A stretch of DNA of 64,000 nucleotides from the NCBI GenBank assembly GCA_935421135.1, contig OW285190.1, positions 4,650,001-4,714,000 on the forward strand. The letters are read 5' to 3'. Made by a program: the position numbers and the translations under genes. The stretch's first letter is position 1. Each line of letters begins with the position of its first letter. The stretch is from Bugulina stolonifera. Lineage: Eukaryota > Bryozoa > Gymnolaemata > Cheilostomatida > Bugulidae. Positions 11,019 through 21,030 of the stretch are shown here, piece by piece. The notes beneath the pieces are model-generated. The model ran no database searches, had not been told where the DNA came from, and saw nothing but the letters and a program-made list of their open reading frames with translations.

Positions 11019-14000
11019 TCAATCATGCTGTTCGTCCTCGCCGTCACTGCCCAGCAGCCCTGCATATATGTTAGCATCTGAGAAGTCTTTACTCTGTGTC
11101 TCCTTGTAGACTGGCATCTCATCAATAGAAGTGGGTAGGGCACGCTCTTTCTTCTCTCTGTGTGCTCGATGGTTAGCTCTCTCTGAACCTAGACAACGAA
11201 AAGTACACTTACACCACGTGGCTATTACATAATTTTGTCTAAGTACATCTAATACTACAACCTATATTATACCAATCATTGGTTACTGCCAACATCACAA
11301 TAGAGTTGGCAAGGTATACTACATGAATGAGAATCACTGGATGGACACAAAGGCATAAACTCCCCATAGGATGTAGATAACTGATGATTACAAAGACAGG
11401 AGACCCCAGCGGTGGGTAAAAACACACCAATTCTGGTAGAACATAAACAATAACCTAAAGAACGCACCACCTCACAAAGATAGCAACATCTGGAGTGGCA
11501 GCAACAGCATCCTTACAAACAGTTATCTAGTCCACAGGACACCCACATTGCTGGGTACATAACCATGGAGCAATTAGGTTACGACTTACTAGTGTTAGGA
11601 GCTCCTCTACTCCATGCATTTGGTCGGGGACCGTCTTTGTGAGCCTCTCTATAATCTGACTTTCTCTCTGAAGCCGAGTCTAAAATTCAACTATTTCCTG
11701 TTAAGGTCTTACAGACTTGTATACATCTAGAGAATTAAAGAGAAAAGCAGTTTGCGTATGGCAATGTTCACTACATACTGAACAGACGCACCTGCAGCAC
11801 TGACGGAAGTAGATTCCCGCTCTTTCCTCAACCTCTCTTCTATTTCTCGCTCCCTAGCTGCAGTGTCTACTGGTTTCGCGCTGCCAAACACTGAAGCTGA
11901 TGATTTCTTTGGCTGCTCACTGGTTGGTTTGGTTGGGGGTTTAGAGCTATCTGGCTCACTGCCAGTATTGAATACCTGAACATATGAACATAACGTATAC
12001 AATATCATGTAGATACATTCCATGCGAGAGAGTAGGCACATGTACTGCCACCTTCAACCACCTACATGCAGGCAGAGTGTGCGAAAAGAAAGCGATAGCA
12101 GTAGAGCCAACTGCACCAAACCGGGAACAATGGGAGCTGTCTAAGATCTCCTGGCCAAAGTTCCCTTCCAAGGTGTTGTTTATACTACATGTACATGGCA
12201 TGAGCTAGACATAGCCCAAGTTCTAGGTTAACATTGCTCCCTAATGGTAAGAGCAGAACTAAGAAAGAAGACTGCATACTAACCCGTCTTTCTACGTTAG
12301 TCCTGATGTCTCTGGAAGCGAATGAAGAGCCAGAGTCTCTTGAGTCTCTACTGTCACGAGGGGGGCGTGTCTCTTGTTCCCTCTTCTTTAGTCTCTCCTC
12401 AATTTCCCTCTCTTTAGCTGCTGTGTCCACAGGCTTAGCTGAACCTAGAGAGGTAGATAAGTCATAATAATATGATGGTAAGAGAGCCATAATAATAGAT
12501 GATTATTTACACAAGGAGCAACTGAAGTATCTACTGTACCTTATAATTATAATGCAGGAAGTAGAAAAATGGTAATAATTTAGTATTGAATTTAGTAGAT
12601 ATGAACAAAGAGACTAATAGTTATACCAAACAAAACACATGTACATTCTACAATACTGGTGTGTAAGTTGGGTAAGCAGTAACACAAGACTATAAAACCT
12701 AACATACAATGTTAGGGGGTTTGGCCATTTTCTATATATTATATAATGTATTTTTAGCAAGGAATTTATCGTTGATGCAGTCGCAGACTTGTTTCAAATC
12801 TATGAAAACACCTGGCTGGGGTTTGAACCCAGGGCCTCTACGACACCTAATCGCCTGGCACAGTGAACAGAACATGCTACCAATACACCAGCTAAGCAAG
12901 CTAACATACAATGTATTTACAGAGCACCATCCATTTGTTGGAGGCTCATAATAATGCTGTGAACACACAATGTACATGTATCTACAGTTCGTACACCAAA
13001 TGCACTAAATTCTTACCAAATATGGAGGGTTTAGGTGCATCAGTAGATGATGATACTGTGTCATCACTCTCGGCTGGTTTGCTTCGAGGTGCTAGCTGCA
13101 GTCTTGGTCGTTCTTTTGGAGCCTCTGATGCTCTATCATCATATCTGCAATAAGTAGACAGTGTACCAAAGAGCTACAGGTCATGTAATAGTACAACAGG
13201 TTAAACAGGATTGTTTAGTTTTTGTGTAGATTATAACACATTGTTTACAAATGTTACATAATAAGAGTGATAACATGGGAAGAGACAGGTGTCATTGTGT
13301 ATCAACACAACCATGTCATAAATAATTATAATTGTTTAGAAGTCAAGAAAGAGAAGAAACTTCCTTGTAAAGCATATTGCCAAATTCTAGGATACCATAC
13401 AATGACTGCATTACAGTTGGGGCCTCTTATTATCACAAGTCACCTGGATACTGCACTCATCCATGGCTACTAGATCAGTGAGTCTGAAACCAGTACTGGG
13501 GAATTCCCTTGAAGACTACTTTTAATGGGGAGTTTGCATTCATGAATGGGTATGAATGGGTATGAATGGGTGCTCAGGACCACAAACAGCTGTTTACTGA
13601 TTTGCAACTGAATGTTTTGAAAGAAGCTTAGAAACTGAGATGTGAATAACCTTCACCAGCATGTTTAGTTATGTCTAGCTTAGTTTCACATTAAGAATGT
13701 TCTACTTCTAAACTACCAACTAGTAAAGCATCAACACAAAGTAATAGTCACTGTATAGTCTACACTGCCATGGACATTTCTGATAACAACTTTGTAGGTT
13801 TGAAAATTGGTAATTGTCAACAGTAATTTGGTACCATTGGACTAGAAAGTCACAAGAGAAGACGCCCCAACCGAACACTACCTACACATATACAGTCACA
13901 CAGCATCATACATGACACACACCATTCACACAGGTAAAACAGAAAGAATGACAAACAGTGACCAGGTTGAGACCAGTGGACACTACCTGACGTTGTTTCT

Positions 14001-16043
14001 ATTGTAACTGCTGTGCCGATGGTCAGAGCCGTATCGATCATGTCCACCTTCCCAGTAAGCACCACCACCTCGTCTGCTAGCACCATTGTAATCATTATAC
14101 CTTCCATCTCGCCGTCCATAACCGCTATCTCTTTCATCGTATCCTCCGCGTCTACCATAACTACCTCTGTCATCATACCCACGTCGGGATGACTCTTCAT
14201 ACCCGCGCCTGCTGGGCTCTTCATAGCCCCGCCTGCTATACCCTCCATTTCTGTCATCTGATGCCATACTCCTATATAAGGTAACAGTGTTGTACTTGTA
14301 CCATGTGGAACACACAAACAATAGTATCCTATAGCATACACATGTGTCTGCTGGAGTGGGCAGATTAACTACAACTCACTTCCTCTTTCTGAAGGTCACA
14401 GATGGCTGGTTTCACTTCAGTAGAACACTGGTTAGAGCTTAAAGCTACCAGTCAGTGGGGTTTAAACTACAATGCCTTTGATTTAATCTCTAGACTTCAC
14501 AATTGGCCTTACTTAGCAATACAAAATACTTGCTAACACCAATAACAATTGCTACAGTACAACTTTATAGATGCTATTCAAATTCTGAAAACGGTGCGAT
14601 AATCTAACCAACTACAAATTCCAAAAATCTAACCTGGGAGGACCCCGGCTCCAACTACTGGCAGTATCGGCCTCACTAGCACCCCCATATCTGTCTCTAG
14701 GAGGACCATAGCCACCATCTCTGTCGTCATAACCTCGTCTCTGACCATACCGACCTCCATCCCTGTCATCACGATCTCTTCCATAACCATTATCACGGTG
14801 CCTGCCTATAAGCCAACAATCAGGTACACTTTATTGTTATGCCAATAAAAGAGATCTGCTATATACAAAGTACTAAATATGCATCTCACATTAGTCTGAG
14901 ATTCAACATTTGTCCTGTCAGTAGTCCCAACTATTTACTAGTAGAATAGGTTCAACATCAACCTATTAGAAGAGGTGATAATTATGAGGAACCTTTAATC
15001 CTACAAACATAGAAGTCGAGGCACTAAGACAGAACTAGAGAACGTTTAGCCTATTGTTATTCTATGTTACCCAGTAGCTTTACTTGATCAGGCACAGAGC
15101 TAGGTTTGTTAGTAGTTAGGCTACTCGTACTAGTGTTTTGGTAGCTCACTAACTGCAGTAGGCCTAGGTATTACTAAACACTTGACTAATAATAACATTA
15201 CTAATTTACCATTATGACTCCGTCCCGCCGTCTGTAGCAGGGGCTTATTAAATTAATCATATATATTCAGCTCAGTTGAAGCCATAGGATTGGATAGTTA
15301 GCTGGCATACATCTGCTACAGTGCTTGTAGGATAAACTAGATGGTCATTTTGATCTGAACCTTAACAAATAGAAGCCAACAAGATAAAATATTTACACAA
15401 CTAACTCACCATAAGAACCGGTATCATAACTTGACTTATTTGCCGCGGCACTTCCTCGCCAATCGTCATCGGCATCGCCTTCTCCACTGATTTGGCTGCC
15501 ACCCCTGCCATCACGTTCTCTGTCTCCACCAAATCCATCCCTGTTAGATTGTGTGGCTAGATCAACCTTGATTTTTCTGGCCATCAAAGTCTGGCCAGTC
15601 GCCTTTAAAGCTTCTATTAATGACTGCTTATCATCGAATTCAACATATCCATATCCTTTCATTCGTCCGTTGTCGCGGATAAGACGGACGCTGTTGACTT
15701 TTAATTCGGCAAAAAACTTCCCCAACGCCTCCTCATCGACATCATAGGATAGGTTGCCGACATACGCCTTGTATGGAGGACTGTCAGGCAGTTGGGACAA
15801 ATCAATTTCTTGCCGAGCAGCCCTTGGAGCTGTGGGGAGGGCGATTTGCTCGGTAGGCCCTAGGAAATCATCATCTTCCCCGTCTGCATCCTCCATTGCA
15901 TCAGCCCAGGAGGTCTGAGATTTGAGAGTAACCACTGTTTTACCATCTGGGGCATTGTTGGTTCCTCCACTAAGGAAATCATTTAAATTTACAGTTTGTC
16001 CTTTTTTCTTTTTTCCTTTCTTTGAACTAGCTGTTGATGCCAT
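11019..16043 (-). CDS. EIF4B: Eukaryotic translation initiation factor 4B
   Basis: Complete gene of eight exons on the minus strand: 16043-15410, 14805-14634, 14271-13987, 13144-13017, 12444-12284, 11975-11792, 11679-11590 and 11188-11019. Total 1,824 nt or 607 residues, close to human eIF4B (611). eIF4B stimulates the eIF4A helicase and binds RNA and eIF3 during 43S recruitment. Residues 1-90 are a Lys-rich start and an acidic segment. Residues 91-163 form one RRM (RNP2 AYVGNL, RNP1 KGYGYVEF). Residues 200-360 are a DRYG-type region rich in Asp, Arg, Tyr and Gly, encoded by exons 2-3. Then follow RPRLQLAPR, two copies of SAKPVDTAAxEREIEERL, RPNAWS and an acidic tail. The start at CAACATGGC has good context; the GTG four codons earlier is not used. 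The doubled SAKPVDTAA module is unusual. Confidence 0.96.
12713..12900 (-). mobile_element. tRNA-derived SINE (copy A) with 14-bp target-site duplication
   Basis: Flanked by the direct repeat CTAACATACAATGT at 12699-12712 and 12901-12914. Read on the minus strand it begins with a tRNA-like part (A-box-like TTAGCTGGTGTATTGGTAGC, B-box GGTTCAAACCCC), followed by a body shared with copies at 16811 and 18551, and ends ATGGCCAAACCCCCTA. It lies in the eIF4B intron between exons 4 and 5. Confidence 0.8.
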
Positions 16044-16810
16044 GTTGCCTGTCACGTCTTACCACGAGACTGAGCGTGCGAAGCTGGTATCCTGTTTGAG
16101 TCCGCGGCCCTTTCCAGCAAGTAAACTATCTGTTATATACGGCATGAAAAAGGACATACATTTAGTCTTTTGTTTTTATACTGAATTGAAATGTTATTGG
16201 ACAAAACTCGCGAGCGTTGACCAATCACAGCGGTATTAAACTCTTGGGGTATGGAGACCTGAAAAGCTAAAATATATTGTTATCCCAGTGAGATTTAAAT
16301 GATATCAAAAGTACGTTTGACGATATCATCTAGACCTATGATGTATCAGATGTAGTTACAGTTCAGTTATTGATATTTCTTATCTGATCTCTGAAAACTG
16401 CAAAGCTCGCACTATGCATCTAACTTTTCGTTTTTAAAACATACTATACCTAATACTAAAATATAACATGTTTTTTGGGACTGAAAAACGATTTTTGTAG
16501 TGGTGTGGTGTATCAGTATGCCATGCTAGCTTCTATCTAATAGATAGAAGCATGCACTACAGAAATTGCTTTACAGTCACCAAAGAATCTGTCAGATATC
16601 AGTGCAATGGAGTGTACAGTTACTGTAACTGTTACAGTAGAGTTGAGTAGCAGTTACAGTAGGCCTACTTACTTAGAGTGCGAGAGTCGAGTGTTAGTCA
16701 TACTGTACTCATAGTATAGTCAGCGATAGATCATAGTCATAGTGTAGTAAGGTTTCTTTTTGAAATAATACAATATATATTTTATAGGTATTTATTTTCA
16801 TTTTATTTTT
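16044..16810. other. eIF4B upstream region
   Basis: Presumed eIF4B promoter and 5' UTR; the first 200 bp are less AT-rich and hold several CpGs. No TATA box recognised. An imperfect inverted repeat (GCTTCTATCT, AAT, AGATAGAAGC) sits at about 16529-16552, followed by repeated GTTACAGTA/TACTGTAAC words at 16615-16665. Confidence 0.4.
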
Positions 16811-16935
16811 GAAACCTCAGTCAGGGACTGGTATTTTCATGGATTTGAATTGAGTCTGTGACTGCTCAAAATAATTTCCCTTGCTAAAAATACATTCTTA
16901 TAATTAGCTTATATAAAAAATGGCCAAACCCCCTA
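16811..16935 (+). mobile_element. SINE copy B (5'-truncated)
   Basis: Plus-strand match to the 3' body of copy A: CAGTCAGGGACTGGTATTTT, GATTTGAATTGAGTCTGTGA, TTTCCCTTGCTAAAAATACA, and the shared end ATGGCCAAACCCCCTA. The tRNA-like head with the B box is missing. Confidence 0.7.
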
Positions 16936-17187
16936 ACATCTAGGCGCTACAAACACCCTCGATAACGCAACGTCAAACTGCGGGGAATTTTCTATAAGAA
17001 TGGCGGTCGCTTTTTCGACCAGTTTCAAAATTGGATTTATGGTGTGAAGGACTGCAATTAGGCTAACAATGTTTACATCTCCTGAAACTAGAGATTCTGC
17101 GAACGATGTCGCCAGTGCTCTCCACTCTGTTAGTAAAATATCTAAATATTTATAAGCATTTAAACTTGTACTATGTTCAGAGGCCAT
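16933..17187 (-). CDS. Unidentified 84-codon ORF
   Basis: Starts MASEHSTSLNAYKYLDILLT and ends VFVAPRC. It reads like a soluble helical protein (regular Leu/Ile/Val spacing, no signal peptide or membrane segment), and its composition is better than the shadow ORFs nearby. Its last codon and stop fall on the shared SINE end at 16933-16939, so the true exon may stop earlier at a splice donor (a GTG follows the codons for DVALSR). It could be the first exon of a gene or a remnant. I do not recognise a family. Confidence 0.35.
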   Translation of the reverse strand: MASEHSTSLNAYKYLDILLTEWRALATSFAESLVSGDVNIVSLIAVLHTINPILKLVEKATAILIENSPQFDVALSRVFVAPRC

Positions 17188-18550
17188 AAAATAATATAAT
17201 TCTTCTTAGTTGATCAAGTCTGACCTTACCTGCCCCTGCAGACAAGTCTTCTTTACCATTTCCTAAATTATTGTTGTGATTTGTGGCAAATTCACAGATA
17301 AAATGTTATTTTTGTAATGAAAAAATTTTTTTTCGTCGACAATTTTACTTAATGTAACCAGCCAATCAGGGTTCAGAATACTTAGGTTTCCATAATAAAG
17401 AAGACAACTCCTCTATTGTTGATGCTATTTATACTACAATACGTGCTGGATTACACATGTACCCCCAAGCTCCATGCAAATCTTGTATAGTGAGTCATAC
17501 AAGCAATACTTGCAGTTGCATACTGCTTCCATGTAGATGTAGATGTACATGACTGTAGGCTACAAGCACAGCTTGTTACTGCTCATGTCATATGACATAT
17601 GGATATGGTTGTAGAATATTAATAATTATGATATAAGCATATTGTTATTATTAGTACATAGCCATGCATCCAACATATCACAGTCACTATGCTGCTATAT
17701 ATCCTACATCTTCCATGCTACATTTTTGTCATACTATACATAGCAGATCTATTCGACCCCTGTTACATGTTCTAAATATCTTGGAATACCTTACGGTTTT
17801 GCATTTGTAGAATATTTACATTGTACAATCTATTAAATTATGTAGTGCTATAATAAGTATAGTCACCTAAGATTATTACACATTAGAATATATATTACAG
17901 TAGGCCTATTATGATGATGACATACATAATAATATACATGTATGTAATATATGTGTGTAATTATGTAATGATATAATATGTAGCATAAAACTTGAGTGAA
18001 AAGATGTAATCATGTTAGCATTAAAATAGTTTTGTGCTATAGCAGTGGTGTCTAGTCTACTACATGCTACATAGTTCTTGTACAATTCTCTCAATCCACA
18101 GTTTTCGCTGTTTATACATTTTCACCAATCTGTGCTATATAAGATTGAAAGATCCATCTCCAGTGTACATCTGTTATTCAGTGGAATATTCTGGATGTCA
18201 TCTACTGTGTACATCCACTATTCAGCTGGCAGTCACTGCATGCCTCATTGCCTGCAACAGTTACATAGTGAATCATTCATTATAGTAACGTTATGCTGCT
18301 GGCACAGTGCCAATAGCCTTCCAGTAAAAAACTTGGGACAGATTACAATGGGATTTTTTGGTTGATTTTTCAAAATTCAATTTAGCATAGCATGCACAGT
18401 TTTTGGTCTAGGGTTATAATATGCACATATTTGGAATTCTCATGAAATGGGCTTTATCATGGTATTAAAATTTATGACATGTGTTCATTTTGAAAAAACA
18501 GTTTGTAGTGCCTATAACATCCTATAAGGTGCAAGGTGGCCATAATAAGT
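17188..18550. other. Intergenic DNA, nothing recognised
   Basis: AT-rich sequence with scattered short palindromic words and one isolated AAGACAACTCC arm of the hairpin family near 17400. No supported gene. Confidence 0.5.
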
Positions 18551-18660
18551 GGGGGGTGCCGTAGAGGCCTCTGGTTCAAACCCCAGTCAGGGACTGCTAT
18601 TTTCATGGATTTGAAACAAGTCTCTGACTGCTCAAAAATAATTTCCTTGCTGAAAATACA
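18551..18660 (+). mobile_element. SINE copy C
   Basis: Contains the B-box region (GTAGAGGCCTCTGGTTCAAA then CCCC) and the same body as copies A and B (CAGTCAGGGACTG, TTTTCATGGATTTGAAACAA, AATTTCCTTGCTGAAAATAC). It lacks the tRNA-like 5' start and the GGCCAAACCCCC tail. Divergence between copies suggests an old family. Confidence 0.7.
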
Positions 18661-18764
18661 TCATTGTGTTGATAATGTTGTAATTGAAAAATAGCTATAC
18701 AAAGATGTACCATAAATGCAAGCTAGCCGATTGTAAGCATGACAATATATATATTTATTTTTTT

Positions 18765-19275
18765 GTAGGTTTTCTGTTTTGTGTGCTACGATTGAATCCA
18801 GAACGTAGCTCTCTCAGAGTTCTGGGCCAAAATGTGTAATAAAAAAAAATTGTTTCAATGTGCGGTGCATATGTATTGAGAGCTTGTCTTGTATCGTGTA
18901 TTTTATTTAAATCATAAATGAAAAATAGTTCAATATCTTCAGCCAGGCAACTCAAAAAAATGTTGAAATCTTGTCTCCTTTCTTCATTCTTGTAGATACT
19001 TTATCCTAACCTTTTCCTTCAACTGTTTAAAATTCTTAAAATAAACCTTAGTCCTCTATTTTGAATCTTTTCAGTTTGTTTAATTTAATTTTTATGAGGG
19101 TCCCACACTTGACTTGCAAACTCTAGAAAGTGTTTTGCCAATGTTAAATATGCTATTATGAGTGTTGGCATATTTGCATGAGTTTGTCAATCTTAGCGTT
19201 GCCGTGTGGGTAATCTTAATCATGTGGTGATCCCATTTCAAATTATACTGCTACGAATGAAATTCAACCTATTTT
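18765..19275 (-). mobile_element. Decayed LINE (non-LTR retrotransposon) ORF2 3' fragment
   Basis: Read on the minus strand in broken frames, it gives LEFASQVWDPH followed by EKIQNRGLRFILRI. This corresponds to the conserved block after the reverse transcriptase palm in Jockey/CR1-like elements (LEYASxVWDPH...EKVQRRAxRF). About 200 bp downstream, TRQALNTYAP and FWPRTLRELRS match the usual C-terminal motif before WNxLP. Stops and frameshifts make it a relic. The clade cannot be fixed from this piece. Confidence 0.6.
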
Positions 19276-21009
19276 AAAATTTGATGGTGTAGAAATAGTC
19301 TTGTTTATCACACCGACCTTTTCGTCCTATTTGTGAAACACTGAACTATGATACACTAAAATATACAGTTTACAATAAAATGAGAGTATAATATAAATCA
19401 ATGGCTTATAAAATAATAGTACAGCAGTTGATGACTTTATTGAATATTATGTAATATTTAATAATAATAATTACTATTTTTTTAATATTGTTTGTATATT
19501 AAAGTAAAAATAATATGCTCAAGTCTATACTTGTTAGGTCTGTATCTAATTTTTCAGCAAAGTTGCAATAGCTATTGCTAGGCCTACCTATAAATTTATT
19601 ACCATGAGACCTGTTGATAAATAGGCCATATACTTTAATTATCTCTATTTATAAAGACATGTACATGTAGAATGGTTGGTAGTGAGTTTACAGTGGTGAG
19701 GACCTTATAAAGTGTCGGACGCTTGATGTGTATTGTTAGGGTGGAGATATTTTATCGCTTCATAATGTGAATATAATTTATCTAGAACTCGAATTTAGAC
19801 GATCTGACAAGCCATTCATATAAATATAGCAATTAAGTTCAATATTTTTCATTGATTTGCACCCCCCTATGTTTTCTAGAGTTTTTTTTATTTATGACTG
19901 GATGGTGAGTTCAGACTGAGGATGCATAATCTATGAGTGGACTTATGATAGATTTTACATGGTTGGCTATATCTATAAACCTGGGCTAGTGACATAACAT
20001 ATATTCAAAATTAAGTTAGCCTTGTTCATCACCTTGGTAAATTGACAAAGTTTATTGTTTGTATTTTATTACAATTACATGTATATAATTGTTATTTAAT
20101 CTGTTTATATTAATTTTAAAAGAATGTCTTAGTAATAACTTAATGGACAATAAGTATAATAGTTTTATAAAAAGTTATAATAGTTATTTATTTTCAACTA
20201 TTATCGTACATTAAATTGAATTTACTTCATTTAATCCTATCACTCTGCCTATTAAGGGGGTTATGTCATTAAGACACACTCAGCTATTTAGTGGTGCAAT
20301 ATATTGGATATTTACTATATTTAGGATACTATTTTTTATATTTTATGTTCAACCTGGGGCCTATCATTTCTTAAGTTGATGACATATCACCATATATACA
20401 TGTCTGGGCAGCAGGGTAGGCCTACAATTTGTTTGCTAAAGTGTGCATTGATAATTTTCTGTTTTTCATTTAAGGGGAACATGAGAGCCATAGGACAAGG
20501 TATGGCCCACGGTCACTCAGTGCCTTGAATTACATAACTTCGTGATTTCTAGAACTAACTGTAAGTGTACTCTACACTAACAAGAATAAAGTTGACATTC
20601 ATTGGTTAAACAGTTATAATTGTGAGGTTTAGATCTGAGTAGAGCGACCATATAGTCTACATGTACAGTGCGCATACATATCAGTGTATGTACAGTGCGC
20701 ATACATATCAGCGTATGTACAGTGCCTGTTATGTCTTGTGTGTTGTTGACAGGTGTAGTAGGGTACTTTATCGTCCTGTAAGGTGGACATATTTTTGTTG
20801 CTAGCCTATTCATCTAGTTACAAACTTGCTTACTCACCAAGTTACCCACCTATTTGCCTAGTCAACCACCTCTTCATCTGTGTTCCCTTTGATTAAGCAT
20901 TTTAATTGTTTACTTCTGCCCCGATTTTTTAGTCTAGTTCCTTCCCATAGGTACATTGTAGGCTATTAACTGCAATATATTTTCTACCTGCTATGTCTCT
21001 TCATTGCAG
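19276..21009. other. Intergenic DNA upstream of the coiled-coil gene
   Basis: Very AT-rich and without a supported ORF. A 31-bp unit containing GTACAGTGCGCATACATATC is tandemly repeated at 20660-20725. Confidence 0.45.
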
Positions 21010-21030
21010 CTTTACCCACTTAGTGCTACT

